Shown here: piece after piece, positions 1-8,738 of the stretch | How positions within the stretch are numbered: position 1 is the first letter of the stretch | How the letters are laid out: every line of letters begins with the position of its first letter | Assembly (NCBI RefSeq): GCF_026344005.1 | Contig: NZ_JAPKNH010000006.1 | Span: forward strand, 244,595 to 308,594 | From: Kaistia terrae | GTDB lineage: Bacteria; Pseudomonadota; Alphaproteobacteria; Rhizobiales; Kaistiaceae | Length of the DNA stretch: 64,000 bases | Direction: 5' to 3' | Made by a program: the position numbers and the translations under genes | The notes under the pieces: generated by a model | Told to the model about the DNA's origin: nothing | The model's input: the letters and a program-made list of their open reading frames with translations, nothing else | The model's database searches: none

Positions 1-1
1 T

Positions 2-385
2 ATCGGCCATGATTGGGCCTATCTGCCGGACCTGGCCGAAACGATGGTGCAACTGATCGAGCGCGCTGACGAATTGGCGCCGTTCGAGGTGTTCCATTTC
101 CGCGGCCACTATTTCGAGCGCGGCGTCGATATCTCGAGGGGCGTCGCGGCGGCGATCGGCCGGCCGGAAATGAAGATCCGCGCTTTCCCGTGGTTCGCCG
201 TCTATCTCGGCTCGCCGTTCGTCGAGATGTTCAAGGAACTGATCGAGATGCGCTATCTCTGGATGGAGCGGCTCGAACTCGACAATCGCAAGCTGGTGTC
301 GTTCCTGGGCAAGGAACCGCACACGCCCTTGTCCGAAGCCCTGCGGACGACTCTCATCGGCATGGGGGCGATGCAGCGGGCCTGA
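2..385 (+). CDS. C-terminal part of an NAD(P)-dependent epimerase/reductase (extended SDR-like), 5' truncated by window edge
   Basis: The reading frame is open from base 2, so the gene begins before the window. The visible 127 residues include HDWAYLPDLAETMVQL, the pattern found in NAD(P)-dependent epimerase/NmrA-like reductases where the substrate side of the fold begins, followed by a helical C-terminal part. The Rossmann GxxGxxG motif would lie upstream and is not seen, so the cofactor is inferred from family resemblance only. The gene converges on the coiled-coil gene that ends 6 bp later. The substrate is unknown. Confidence 0.6.
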   Translation: MGHDWAYLPDLAETMVQLIERADELAPFEVFHFRGHYFERGVDISRGVAAAIGRPEMKIRAFPWFAVYLGSPFVEMFKELIEMRYLWMERLELDNRKLVSFLGKEPHTPLSEALRTTLIGMGAMQRA

Positions 386-391
386 GGCGTT

Positions 392-1510
392 TCAGAGGCT
401 GCCGGCGTGCTGAAGGGCGCGGATACGGTCGGCCAGACCCGTCGGCGCCGCGTCTTCTTCTTCCGGCGGAGGTGGGGGCAACAGGGTGACAAGGCTCGGC
501 CCCTCGTGCCGTTCCTGCGCCATGCGCGCCACGGCGGCGCCAAATTCGATCAGCTTGCCGCGCAGCAATGCCGTTTCTTCGGCGCTTGCCGTTCCCGCGT
601 GCTGCTTGAGGGTGTCGATCTTGGTCTCGAGGGTGTGGTTCACGCCTTCCAGCACGGTAATCCGCTGTTCCAGGTCGCTTTTTTCGTCGCGCAGCGCCAG
701 CCCACCCATCACGGCCGCTTCGGCGTCGACGAGGCGGAGGGATAGATCCTGAATCTTGGCATGGGCCTCCGAGAGGTCGGCCTCGCGAAGCTTCAGTTCG
801 GCGATCGCGGCGCGCATGGTCGCCCCGCTCTCCGTCTCGCGCTCGCTCTGTTCCTCGATGCGGCGCCGCTCGATCGCCAGATTGGCCTTGAGCGTCGACA
901 TCTCGCTCTCGAAGCCGGCGCTCGCGACCTCATCCACGGTCGTCGTCATCTTCACGGCAGCCAGGGCGTCGCGCAGATTGTCGAGCTCGGTGTCGCGGGC
1001 GATGATCTCCAGCCGCTGTGTCTCGCGCTCGGCCGTCAGATCGCGCAGCGTCTCTTCGGCAACGGCCAGCTTCTGACGGATCTTGTCGAGGCGCTTTTCG
1101 TTGGTGGCGCGGTCGGTCGCGGCGGTGGCGGAGGCCAGTTCGGCCGCGGCTACCCGCGCTTCCAACTCGACGCGACGGGTTTCCAGCGCGACGATATCAT
1201 CGGCGGAAAGCGTTCCCTGCGCGGTCAGATGGGTGATGACTTCGCGCTTGCGGTTGATGTCGATCCACTGCTCGGTCACCTGCGCCTTGAGGCGCTCGAT
1301 CGTCTGGTCGTGGCTACGCGTGGAGAGCGCAAAGCTGGCGCGGATCTGGTCCTTTTCCGCCTGGATCTCGGCCCGCGTCATCGGCAGGGTCTGCTCGATA
1401 TGGCGACGGGTAAGGCGGAGCGCCCGGCGCCAGATCGGGGGACCCACAACCAGAGCAAAGATTCCCGCCGACAAAAAGCCGAGTGCGAAATACATCAGAG
1501 CTGCAATCAA
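392..1510 (-). CDS. membrane-anchored coiled-coil protein, conserved in Hyphomicrobiales, function unknown
   Basis: The protein has 372 residues. Residues 1-25 form one hydrophobic membrane segment ending in WRR. Residues about 45-350 are charged and heptad-like with many E, R, L and A, predicted to be a long coiled coil. The C-terminus has a proline-rich PPPPPEEE stretch followed by a short helix. I chose a TTG start because GGAG lies 8 bp before it; an ATG five codons in is the alternative. It is next to the eipA-chpT-ctrA block, but the sequence gives no enzymatic motif. A structural or cell-envelope scaffold role is only a guess. Confidence 0.7.
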   Translation of the reverse strand: MIAALMYFALGFLSAGIFALVVGPPIWRRALRLTRRHIEQTLPMTRAEIQAEKDQIRASFALSTRSHDQTIERLKAQVTEQWIDINRKREVITHLTAQGTLSADDIVALETRRVELEARVAAAELASATAATDRATNEKRLDKIRQKLAVAEETLRDLTAERETQRLEIIARDTELDNLRDALAAVKMTTTVDEVASAGFESEMSTLKANLAIERRRIEEQSERETESGATMRAAIAELKLREADLSEAHAKIQDLSLRLVDAEAAVMGGLALRDEKSDLEQRITVLEGVNHTLETKIDTLKQHAGTASAEETALLRGKLIEFGAAVARMAQERHEGPSLVTLLPPPPPEEEDAAPTGLADRIRALQHAGSL

Positions 1511-1697
1511 CGGACCGTCTCCGGATGTCGGCTGCGCCTGGGGACATCCGGCCAGCTTGCCAGCGCCCGCCCGCGCGCATGCTTCCTAATGACATCGTCC
1601 GAAGCCGAGAGTCCAGCCACAAGCGTGTGTCGAAGGGTGACCACTATCGGTTCCTGCGACCGTGTTGCACCGCTGCCTTGCGGCTCCCGCCTATAGA

Positions 1698-2273
1698 TCA
1701 GAAGGGGTTCCAGGTCTGGCGGTCGGTGAACTTCAGGTAGCCGACATTGAGACCGAGACGCGCGCCGAGGCCGGAGACGATCGGGACGATGAAGACGTCA
1801 TCGCGTGAAAGCACCGTCATGCCGATGCCGCCGACCAGGAATGCCGAGCCGTTGACGCCGCCAAAGCGCGAATAGATCGCGTTGATGGAGGGCAGATTGT
1901 AGACCAGCATCATGACGCGCGAGCCTTCGCCGCCAATGTCCCATCCCAGCGACGGGCCCTGGAAGAAGACCTGATGCTGGCCGGCATTCTTGGTGTAGAG
2001 CGTGCCATTGCCATAGCGCAGGCCGGCGAACAGCGCGCCCGAACCCTGCTCGCCGAGGACATAGCCATTCGGCTGGCCGTATTTCGATACAGCGTGCTCG
2101 ACGACGGAGGCCAAGCCGCCGGAAACCTCGCCGAAGAACTTGTGGCCGGTATTGACGAGCTCGTCCGAGGAATATTGCTGCGGGCTCTGCGCGAAAGCGG
2201 GCTGAAGGGCGAAGAGGGGCGCGGCCAGCGCGATCAGCGCGAGAAGGAAGGAAAGGCGCAGGCTGCGGGTCAT
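1698..2273 (-). CDS. eipA: envelope integrity protein EipA (DUF1134), periplasmic
   Basis: The 191-residue protein has a clear signal peptide (residues 1-28, ending AFAQS) and then one DUF1134 domain containing GHKFFGEVSGGLA, GYVLGEQGSGALF and GWDIGGEGSRVMMLVYNL. In Brucella this family (EipA) is a small periplasmic beta-barrel protein that supports envelope integrity, and its gene is next to chpT and ctrA, as here. It is transcribed away from chpT across a 261-bp intergenic region that contains GANTC sites (GAATC near 2352, GATTC near 2505). An AGGAGA precedes the ATG. Confidence 0.9.
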   Translation of the reverse strand: MTRSLRLSFLLALIALAAPLFALQPAFAQSPQQYSSDELVNTGHKFFGEVSGGLASVVEHAVSKYGQPNGYVLGEQGSGALFAGLRYGNGTLYTKNAGQHQVFFQGPSLGWDIGGEGSRVMMLVYNLPSINAIYSRFGGVNGSAFLVGGIGMTVLSRDDVFIVPIVSGLGARLGLNVGYLKFTDRQTWNPF

Positions 2274-2534
2274 GTCGGTCGGCTCTCCTTGGCGCGGCTT
2301 CTGTCATGGCACGGAACCGATCCCGATGGGCGGAAACCGGCGTTAGGCGCGCGAATCACTCCATATGAGTGTAATTCAAAAAAGGGCGGCATCTTGGCAT
2401 GCAACGCCGCAACGGGTTGCTGTCCCAGCAATGGCTGGTGGTTGGGCTGGCGGTTGGCAGCATCGCTGGGCCGGTGTATCCCCAACGCTCCTTTTCCATG
2501 CGTTGATTCGTGCAAATCAAGGGGATGATGCGTC

Positions 2535-3320
2535 ATGACCAATGAGATCGAACTCGAAGCCCTCGATCTCGCGGCGCTCCTCTGCAGCCGCGTGTGCCAC
2601 GACATCATTTCGCCGGTCGGCGCCATCAACAATGGCCTCGAAGTTCTCGACGAAGAGACCAGCGAAGAGATGAAGGCCTTTGCCTTCGACCTGATCCGCA
2701 AGAGCGCCCGCCAGGCGTCCGCCAAGCTGCAGTTCGCCCGCCTCGCTTTTGGCGCGGCGGGTTCCGCCGGCGCCGAGATCGACATCGGCGACGCGGAGAA
2801 GGTGGCGCGTGGCTACATGGATGGCGAGAAGGCCGAGTTTTCGTGGACAGCGCCGCGCGTGCTGATGCCGAAGAACCAGGTCAAGCTGATCCTCAACCTG
2901 GTGCTGATGGCGACGGCTGCCGTACCGCGCGGCGGTTCGATCAAGGTGACCATCGAGGGCGAACCGACGAAGCCCGACGTCACGTTCCATTGCACCGGCC
3001 CCAGCGCTCGTATCCCGGCCGCCTTCGCGACGCTGATCCCCGGCACCATCGTCGACGTCAACATCGATGCCCACGCCGTGCAGCCCTATTACGCCGGCCT
3101 GCTGGCGCGCAGCTGCGGCATGAAGGTCGCAGCCGTGCTCGAGGGCGCGGACGTCATCATCACGGCGCGCTACGCCGAGCCGGCGCCCGTCGTGGAAGAG
3201 ACTCCGGTCGAAGCATCGGCGCCTGAGACGATGCTCGCCGACGCACCGGATACGGTTGTCGACGCCGCTGAGCCGGTCGCAGTCGCCGCCGTGGCGGACG
3301 AGACCACAAGCCAGGCCTGA
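2535..3320 (+). CDS. chpT: histidine phosphotransferase ChpT
   Basis: ChpT relays phosphate from the CckA kinase to CtrA and CpdR in the alphaproteobacterial cell-cycle circuit. The 261-residue protein starts with LCSRVCHDIISPVGAINNGLE, where His22 is the expected phospho-accepting residue of the DHp-like helix. Residues about 60-205 form the degenerate ATPase-like domain. Residues about 210-261 are an unusual tail rich in Ala, Val, Glu and Pro, with no obvious fold and unlikely to be catalytic. The gene lies between eipA and ctrA, the classic rhizobial order, and converges on ctrA with two terminators in between. Confidence 0.93.
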   Translation: MTNEIELEALDLAALLCSRVCHDIISPVGAINNGLEVLDEETSEEMKAFAFDLIRKSARQASAKLQFARLAFGAAGSAGAEIDIGDAEKVARGYMDGEKAEFSWTAPRVLMPKNQVKLILNLVLMATAAVPRGGSIKVTIEGEPTKPDVTFHCTGPSARIPAAFATLIPGTIVDVNIDAHAVQPYYAGLLARSCGMKVAAVLEGADVIITARYAEPAPVVEETPVEASAPETMLADAPDTVVDAAEPVAVAAVADETTSQA

Positions 3321-3364
3321 TCGCCTTCCGGACGCGCTCGTCGCGTCCCTGTCGAACCATAAGA

Positions 3365-3400
3365 AAACCGCGCGGATCGGCTGATCGGCGCGGTTTTTTG
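3365..3400 (+). terminator. rho-independent terminator downstream of chpT
   Basis: AAACCGCGC and GCGCGGTTT form the stem, and the right arm runs into a T tract. It lies about 45 bp after the chpT stop codon. Confidence 0.8.
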
Positions 3401-3448
3401 TTGTCCGGATTTTGCCGGCCACAGCGAAGTTCGGCCTGGAAATTCGCG

Positions 3449-3483
3449 CAAGAAAAAAGCCCCGCCGAGGCGGGGCTTTTCAA
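3449..3483 (-). terminator. bidirectional terminator downstream of ctrA
   Basis: An A tract, AAGCCCCGCC, a short loop and GGCGGGGCTT followed by TTC form a strong hairpin. It is about 25 bp beyond the ctrA stop on the minus strand. Because of the A and T tracts on both sides it can stop transcripts from either gene. Confidence 0.85.
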
Positions 3484-3506
3484 GTTTCAGCCGGGGGAGG
3501 GCCGGC

Positions 3507-4208
3507 TTATGCGCTTGCGCGCATCTGGGCTTCATCGGGCTCGCGCAGCACGTAGCCGCGGCCCCAGACGGTCTCGATGTAGTTGAGGCCCTGGGTCGCC
3601 GTCGCCAGCTTCTTGCGCAGCTTGCAGATGAAGACGTCGATGATCTTCAGTTCGGGCTCGTCCATGCCGCCATAGAGATGGTTCAGGAACATCTCCTTGG
3701 TCAGGGTCGTGCCCTTGCGGAGCGAAAGCAGCTCCAGCATCTGGTATTCCTTGCCCGTCAGATGCACGCGGCTGCCATGAACCTCGACCGTCTTGGTGTC
3801 GAGATTGACCGTCAACTCGCCGGTGATGATGACCGACTGGGCGTGGCCCTTCGAGCGGCGCACGATCGCATGGATGCGCGCAACGAGCTCGTCCTTGTGG
3901 AAGGGCTTGGTCATGTAGTCATCGGCGCCGAAGCCGAGGCCGCGCACCTTGTCCTCGATTCCGGCAAGACCGGAGAGGATCAGGATCGGCGTCTTCACCT
4001 TGGCGACGCGCAGCGACCGCAGAACCTCGTATCCCGACATGTCGGGCAGGTTCAGGTCGAGCAGAATGATGTCGTAATCGTAGAGCTTGCCGAGATCGAC
4101 ACCCTCTTCGCCGAGATCCGTCGTGTAGACGTTAAAATTCTCGGACTTGAGCATCAACTCGATGCTCTGCGCCGTGGCGCTGTCGTCCTCGATCAGCAGA
4201 ACTCGCAT
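3507..4208 (-). CDS. ctrA: cell-cycle transcriptional regulator CtrA
   Basis: CtrA is the OmpR-family master regulator that controls replication initiation, division and flagellar genes and binds TTAA-N7-TTAA. The 233-residue protein has an N-terminal receiver with the acid pocket ED at 7-9, phospho-acceptor Asp51 in ILLDLNLPD and the conserved Lys in [10 protein letters not shown]. The C-terminal winged helix (about 125-225) includes [12 protein letters not shown] and WGRGYVL. It ends in RASA rather than the terminal AA degron known from Caulobacter, although it keeps small residues there. The promoter region holds a CtrA half-site and GANTC sites. Confidence 0.97.
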   Translation of the reverse strand: MRVLLIEDDSATAQSIELMLKSENFNVYTTDLGEEGVDLGKLYDYDIILLDLNLPDMSGYEVLRSLRVAKVKTPILILSGLAGIEDKVRGLGFGADDYMTKPFHKDELVARIHAIVRRSKGHAQSVIITGELTVNLDTKTVEVHGSRVHLTGKEYQMLELLSLRKGTTLTKEMFLNHLYGGMDEPELKIIDVFICKLRKKLATATQGLNYIETVWGRGYVLREPDEAQMRASA

Positions 4209-4669
4209 ACCAATCCCCTCAATTGCCTATCCTGGGCTTGGCGCTCCGGCCTCGAAAACCGGTGCTTGGAAAACGGCTCACCCCGATTCGAAGGCTAACA
4301 CTTAATGGTTAACAAATTCTGATTCGTGCTCACAAGGGGTTCAGGCGAATTATTCGGAAATCGCCCAAGCTCTTTGAGATTCCGAACGAATTGGGTGTGG
4401 ATTGTACCCAAACGTTCGAATGCACCAGATCCGGTAACCAATTGGTCGGACTCACGGAATTAGGATGAAGGCACCGCAGATGGGTTTACCCACCCTTAAG
4501 CCCTCATGCGCCATGATTAACGCGAGACGTAAACGAAAGGTTAGCGCGAGGTCGTCGGCTTAAGGTTTTGACAAGTTTGATGGCCGTTAACCACAGCGGC
4601 GACGGAAAACGTCCCGAGGCCGTCGGCATCGCAGCGCGTCTACGTCTCAGGGTTCAGGGAGTAATGAGT
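4209..4669. promoter_or_regulatory. ctrA upstream control region with CtrA half-sites and clustered GANTC sites
   Basis: This 461-bp gap separates divergent ctrA and the fliJ-like gene and is more AT-rich than its flanks. On the minus strand TTAACCAT lies at 4305-4312, about 97 bp before the ctrA ATG; this is the CtrA half-site known from auto-regulated ctrA promoters. Another TTAACCAC is at 4587-4594. GANTC (CcrM methylation) sites occur at 4285, 4321, 4378 and 4449. In Caulobacter ctrA is controlled by CcrM/GcrA and by CtrA itself, so the same logic is inferred here. Confidence 0.65.
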
Positions 4670-5080
4670 ATGAAGTCGCGTGATGGAATCATTCGGCTAA
4701 AGCGGTTCCAGGCCGAAGAAAAGCGGCGCCAGGTCAACCAGATCCAGACCATGGTCGCCGAATTCGAGCGGATGGCGCGGGATCTCGAAGACCAGATCAA
4801 TGTCGAGCAGGATCGCGCCGGCATTCGCGATACGTCGCATTTCGCCTATCCGACCTTTGCCAAGGCGGCGATGGCGCGGCGCGACAATCTTCGCGCTTCG
4901 GCACAGGAACTGGAGGCACAGCTCGCGGCGGCGCAGGCCGATCTCGACCTGGCGCTCAGCGATCTCAACAAGGCCGAGCAGATGGCGGCCCGCGATCAGG
5001 AGCGCAGCGCCGCTGTCGACCTTGCCGTGACCCGTCGTCCGGCTCGCACGGCCACGGGTGCCGAGCGTCGTTCCTGGTAG
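4670..5080 (+). CDS. fliJ: FliJ-like coiled-coil protein (flagellar export chaperone candidate)
   Basis: The product has 136 residues from the ATG at 4670, chosen because AGGGAG ends 9 bp upstream and the MKSRDGIIRLKRFQ start matches the rhizobial FliJ-like proteins encoded beside ctrA. The whole chain is helical and charged (residues 15-120), consistent with the FliJ coiled coil that works with the FliI ATPase in flagellar export. An ATG at 4664 is possible. The short Arg-rich tail is unstructured. It is divergent from ctrA, and no other flagellar gene is in the window, so the flagellar role rests on family and synteny. Confidence 0.75.
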   Translation: MKSRDGIIRLKRFQAEEKRRQVNQIQTMVAEFERMARDLEDQINVEQDRAGIRDTSHFAYPTFAKAAMARRDNLRASAQELEAQLAAAQADLDLALSDLNKAEQMAARDQERSAAVDLAVTRRPARTATGAERRSW

Positions 5081-5081
5081 G

Positions 5082-5108
5082 GGTTAACGGCGATCCCCGT
5101 CGTTAACC
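5082..5108. promoter_or_regulatory. inverted repeat GGTTAACG-N11-CGTTAACC, possible CtrA-type site
   Basis: Two perfect 8-bp arms face each other just after the fliJ-like stop codon. Each arm contains a TTAAC half-site similar to the CtrA box. No T tract follows, so it does not look like a standard terminator. Its distance from any start codon makes a promoter role uncertain. Confidence 0.35.
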
Positions 5109-5137
5109 TTCTGTAACCCTTCCGCTGCCGGTTTGGC

Positions 5138-5767
5138 TCAGGCGGTGGTTTTCGATTCGATCAACGCGACATGCGGGCCTGCCGTTCGGGGCAGGTGGCC
5201 GTCGAGGCGCGGATCGGTCGACACCTCGATGGCGAACTTGAACGGGGTGAAGCCGGATCGCCTGTAGAAGCGCAGGGCGGCCGGATGGTCGAACGAGCAG
5301 GTATGGAGCCAGACGCGCTCCGTATCGCCGTCCCAGGCGACGGCAAGCGCCGCGTTCATCAATTCGCGCGCTGCCCCCGTGCCGGTCGCCTCCGGCACCA
5401 CGCCGAACATCGCAATCTCGACATTGGCCGGTCCGCCTTCGCCGCGATGCAGCTCGGCCAGGCCGATCGGCACGCCGTCCTGTTCGAGGAAATGAATCTC
5501 GGTCGTCGGCTTCGCCAGGAGGGCGCGCAGCTCGTCGTCCGACATCACCGCCCGCGAAAACCAAAGCCAGTCGGTGCCGATGCGCCGGTAGAGATCGCGA
5601 TAGGCGTCGAGGTCCGGCTTTTCGACATGGCGCACCGTGCGGCCGCTGTCCGAGTCGGGCGCCGGGGCAGGGCGAGCGTTCATTTCCAGATAGGTGACGA
5701 CATTGGCGATCCGGCCGGGCGGCAGGTCGGTGTAGCCGTCGAGGTCGAGCGCGATCGTTTCGCTCAT
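5138..5767 (-). CDS. GNAT family N-acetyltransferase
   Basis: The 209-residue protein carries the GNAT fold in its C-terminal part: EIAMFGVVPEATGTGAARELM is motif A with the acetyl-CoA loop in a variant form (ATGTGAA), and DHPAALRFYRRSGF is motif B. The first 60 residues look specific to this subfamily. The start is the ATG at 5765-5767, which overlaps the stop of the upstream DUF3572 gene as ATGA, implying translational coupling. The acetyl acceptor cannot be deduced from sequence. Confidence 0.85.
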   Translation of the reverse strand: MSETIALDLDGYTDLPPGRIANVVTYLEMNARPAPAPDSDSGRTVRHVEKPDLDAYRDLYRRIGTDWLWFSRAVMSDDELRALLAKPTTEIHFLEQDGVPIGLAELHRGEGGPANVEIAMFGVVPEATGTGAARELMNAALAVAWDGDTERVWLHTCSFDHPAALRFYRRSGFTPFKFAIEVSTDPRLDGHLPRTAGPHVALIESKTTA

Positions 5768-6060
5768 TCGTGAAAATCCCGGTCGAGCAGATAGCGGGCG
5801 GCCGCGATCAGAGTCGGCCGAATATTTGCCCGCGCGGCAAAAACCAGCAGCAGGGCTTCGTTCTCGAGGAAATATTCGAGCACCGCGGTCAGGAACCCCG
5901 GATCGTTGGCCGCGTCGCGCAACGTTTCGGGACCGAGTCCGACCAGCGCCAGGAAGCGGCCCAGCTCTTCCGGCTCGGAAGCCAGGAAGGCCAGTCCCTC
6001 GATCGCCAGCCTTTCCGCGCCCTCGATATCGAGCTGCGGTTCTTTTTGCCGGACCATCAT
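5764..6060 (-). CDS. DUF3572 family protein
   Basis: This 98-residue, mostly helical, acidic protein matches the DUF3572 pattern, with AIEGLAFLASEPEELGRFLALVGLGPETLR and then AVLEYFLENEALLLVFA. The family is restricted to alphaproteobacteria and commonly lies divergent from divK, exactly as here. It overlaps the following GNAT gene by 4 bp. Its function is unknown; location beside divK suggests nothing more than conserved synteny. Confidence 0.85.
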   Translation of the reverse strand: MMVRQKEPQLDIEGAERLAIEGLAFLASEPEELGRFLALVGLGPETLRDAANDPGFLTAVLEYFLENEALLLVFAARANIRPTLIAAARYLLDRDFHE

Positions 6061-6151
6061 TTGCCTTTCCGAAACGAATCTTCGCTAAATTACAGATCGA
6101 TACCATCTAGTGGACGCCGTCGACGGGATCGAGGGCTGCAAGAAGGGCCGA

Positions 6152-6523
6152 ATGGCAAAGACCGTTCTCGTCGTGGAAGATAATGAGCTCAACATGAAGC
6201 TCTTTCACGACCTTCTCGAAGCGCATGGCTACAATATTATCCAGACCCGCAACGGTCTGGAAGCGCTGGATCTCGCCCGCACCCACCGTCCCGACCTGAT
6301 CCTGATGGACATCCAGCTACCCGAGGTTTCGGGCCTGGAAGTGACGAAATGGATCAAGGAGGATGACGAGTTGCGCGCCATCCCGATCATCGCCGTCACC
6401 GCCTTCGCCATGAAGGGCGACGAGGAACGCATCCGCCAGGGCGGCTGCGAGGCCTATCTCTCGAAGCCGATCTCGATCGGCAAGTTCATCGAGACGGTCA
6501 AAACGTATCTCGGCGACGCCTGA
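6152..6523 (+). CDS. divK: single-domain response regulator DivK
   Basis: DivK is the receiver that, when phosphorylated, directs PleC/DivJ and DivL-CckA signalling and so sets CtrA activity. The 123-residue protein is a bare receiver: acid pair Glu9-Asp10, phospho-acceptor Asp53 in [10 protein letters not shown], Thr in [12 protein letters not shown] and Lys in [12 protein letters not shown] start it at [10 protein letters not shown] because AGAAGGG precedes this ATG; an upstream in-frame ATG at 6110 has no such site. In rhizobia pleD usually follows divK, but here a terminator and the convergent rpmG follow instead. Confidence 0.95.
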   Translation: MAKTVLVVEDNELNMKLFHDLLEAHGYNIIQTRNGLEALDLARTHRPDLILMDIQLPEVSGLEVTKWIKEDDELRAIPIIAVTAFAMKGDEERIRQGGCEAYLSKPISIGKFIETVKTYLGDA

Positions 6524-6794
6524 GGCGTTCTTCGCCCTATTTTCCGACAAGCGCAGCCGCTGGATTTCCGCGGCCATAGCCGTGCGCGCCGTCGCGCTCC
6601 ATATATTGCGGAGGGAGTGAGGTCCTGGTTTCCGACGACCCGTCATGCGTACCGACCCCACGCAAAAAGCCCTGCGGAGCGCTCGGTTTGCCGCATCATC
6701 CGGGTCTCGCGGGGCTGCCCGGTCGGAGGAGTGCGTGGAGCCCTCCGGGCGCTGTTCCGGCCGGGTTATCTCTGGCTCACAGGCATCCAGACAA
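6524..6794. other. gap after divK with no recognisable gene
   Basis: Short frames exist on both strands in this GC-rich stretch, but none has a convincing ribosome site or family signature. No pleD homologue or remnant is visible. The gap ends in the strong hairpin at 6795. Confidence 0.5.
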
Positions 6795-6823
6795 CAAAAA
6801 AGGCGCCGAAACGGCGCCTTTTT
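6795..6823. terminator. bidirectional terminator between divK and rpmG
   Basis: AAAAAAGGCGCC-GAAAC-GGCGCCTTTTT forms a perfect stem with A and T tracts on both sides, placed between convergent genes. Confidence 0.9.
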
Positions 6824-6843
6824 CGAAACTTCCGAAACCGATC

Positions 6844-7011
6844 TTACTTGATCTTGGCTTCGCGGAACTCGACGTGCTTGCGAACGACCGGGTCGTACTT
6901 CTTGGCCGAGTACTTCTCGGTCATCGTGCGCGAGTTCTTCTTCGTGACGTAGAAGAAGCCGGTGTCAGCAGAGCTCACGAGCTTGATCTTGATCGTGGTG
7001 GCCTTAGCCAT
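6844..7011 (-). CDS. rpmG: 50S ribosomal protein L33
   Basis: The 55-residue basic protein begins [20 protein letters not shown] and continues [21 protein letters not shown], the standard bacterial L33 sequence of the large ribosomal subunit. The gene is shorter than usual prediction limits but length and sequence match the family fully. It is the alphaproteobacterial form without the four zinc-binding cysteines, so it would not serve as a zinc store. It converges on divK with a shared terminator. Confidence 0.96.
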   Translation of the reverse strand: MAKATTIKIKLVSSADTGFFYVTKKNSRTMTEKYSAKKYDPVVRKHVEFREAKIK

Positions 7012-7098
7012 GGTCAAACCTCAAAATTGTTGCGCGCAGCGTAGCAAGAAATGGCCCGGCGCCTTTGTGCGCGCACCCTACGGATTCAGGAATGAAAG

Positions 7099-8301
7099 TC
7101 AAGAAACCTTCTTGGAGACTCCCTTGGAAACTCCCTTGGGAAGTCGCGCCAGCCCCATGCGAATGACGAGCATGGCAAGATAGGCGGCGAAGAACAGGCC
7201 GATGCCGATGGCGAAGCCATGCGGATTCCACACATCCATCGCGATGCCGAGCGTGGCCGGGCCGAGAAGCCCGCCCAGCGAGTAGCAGAAAACGAAGGCG
7301 CCATTGGCGGCGGCAAGGTCCGAGCCGGTGAAGCGCGAGCCGAGATGGGCGAGGCCCACCGTGTAGAGCGAGCCGATGACGCCGCCCCAGATCGCCAGCG
7401 CGATCATCAGCGGCCAGAACGAGGCCGCCACCAGCGGCAGGATCGCCGCGCCAAGCAGGCCGAAGGCGGCGATGATCATCAACAGTTTCCGCCGGTCCAT
7501 GCGGTCCGACAGCATGCCCATCGGCATCTGCAGCAGGATGTTGCCGACGGTGACGCCGATGCCGAGCAGGATGACGAGATCGCGCGTATGGCCGACTCGC
7601 TGGCCATAGATCGGCAGCAGCGAGAAGGCGCCGGTCTCGATCGTGCCGAAGAGCAGGGCGGCGCCGGTCGCGGCCGGCGCCAGGAACAGGAAGCGGCTGA
7701 AGGAGTGCTTTTCGCGGCGATCGAGCTTTGGCGCGACCTTGAGGCCGCAGAGTACCGGGATGATGCCGAGCGCCAGCACGCACGAGCCGAGAACGAAGGG
7801 GAACAGGCCCTGTGTTCCGGTTATCGACAGAATCACCGGCCCGAGCGCGAAGCCGCCGGAAAGCACCGAGGCATAGATGCCCATGATGATGCCGCGTCGC
7901 GCCGGGGGCGCGGCCGAACTGATCCAGAATTCCGACAGCACGAAGGTTGTGGTGACGGCGGCGCCGGCGACGAGTCGTAGCAGGAACCAGACCCAGAACG
8001 GCGAGAGATAGAAGAGCGGCAGCGTGGCGGCGAGCACGAGAATCGCCAGCGCCAGCAACTGGGCGGTGCCGGTTCGCGCCGCCAGCTTCGAGACAAACGG
8101 GGTGACGGCGATCGCGGCCAGGCCCCAGGTGGCGGTGTTGATGCCGATCCAGGTCGACGAGATGCCACGATCTTCCAGCGTCAGCGCCAGCAATGGCAGC
8201 GTGATGGAGAAGCCGAGGCCAACCGCCGCCACCGATCCGATCGCCGCGACGAGGCCTATCGTGCCGCCGCCGTCGGTCCGTCGCTCGGTTGCCATCATCA
8301 T
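7099..8301 (-). CDS. major facilitator superfamily transporter
   Basis: The 400-residue protein has about twelve hydrophobic segments in two halves. The MFS loop 2-3 type motif appears twice, clearest as MGMLSDRMDRRKLLM in the second half. It resembles the YcaD/CynX-like drug/metabolite efflux group with the pattern FVLSEFWISSAAPPARRG. The natural substrate is not deducible. It stands alone: rpmG is 87 bp beyond its stop and a repeat-rich gap lies upstream. The N-terminal MMMATERR leaves the exact ATG open by two codons. Confidence 0.88.
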   Translation of the reverse strand: MMMATERRTDGGGTIGLVAAIGSVAAVGLGFSITLPLLALTLEDRGISSTWIGINTATWGLAAIAVTPFVSKLAARTGTAQLLALAILVLAATLPLFYLSPFWVWFLLRLVAGAAVTTTFVLSEFWISSAAPPARRGIIMGIYASVLSGGFALGPVILSITGTQGLFPFVLGSCVLALGIIPVLCGLKVAPKLDRREKHSFSRFLFLAPAATGAALLFGTIETGAFSLLPIYGQRVGHTRDLVILLGIGVTVGNILLQMPMGMLSDRMDRRKLLMIIAAFGLLGAAILPLVAASFWPLMIALAIWGGVIGSLYTVGLAHLGSRFTGSDLAAANGAFVFCYSLGGLLGPATLGIAMDVWNPHGFAIGIGLFFAAYLAMLVIRMGLARLPKGVSKGVSKKVS

Positions 8302-8738
8302 GTATTCGCCTCGGGTACTGAAATGCAGCGCTGTGTCATGAAAGGACGGCGCCGTTCTAGACGCTGCGCCCGCCGGGGTCGAGAGGGGCAGGCCGGTTGG
8401 GGCCGGGTCGGATTGGTCATCGGGCAGCGATCATCTGCGTGGGTCTCACTCTTCACCTCTCCCCGAGGGAGATCTTCGCGCAACATCCTTGAAACGCGAG
8501 GCCTTGGTTCACTCAGGCGTCATCCCAGCGGAGGCCGGGATCCAGACACCCGGATTGCGGAGAAAAAGCTGCCCCCAGCCTGCCTTGCCCGCTTCGAGGT
8601 TGTGCAAGCCTCTCCGCGCCGGAAAGGTTGGGACGACATCATCCTCAACATGCTGAGGAGGCCCGAAGGGCTGCTTCGAGGCCCGTTCTATGGTGTGGAT
8701 CGGATCAGGATGCGGCCAGAGTTTGTCCGAAACCGGGT
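8302..8738. repeat. intergenic mosaic of dispersed palindromic repeat sequences
   Basis: No gene is supported here. At 8451-8475 it carries CACCTCTCCCCGAGGGAGA, a shortened copy of the long inverted repeat at 23343-23472. At 8520-8548 GTCATCCCAGCGGAGGCCGG is the start of a hairpin type widely seen between alphaproteobacterial genes, and at 8640-8690 CCTCAACATGCTGAGGAGGC is another small palindrome. Such mosaics usually mark transcribed gene ends, but origin and role are inferred. Confidence 0.6.
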
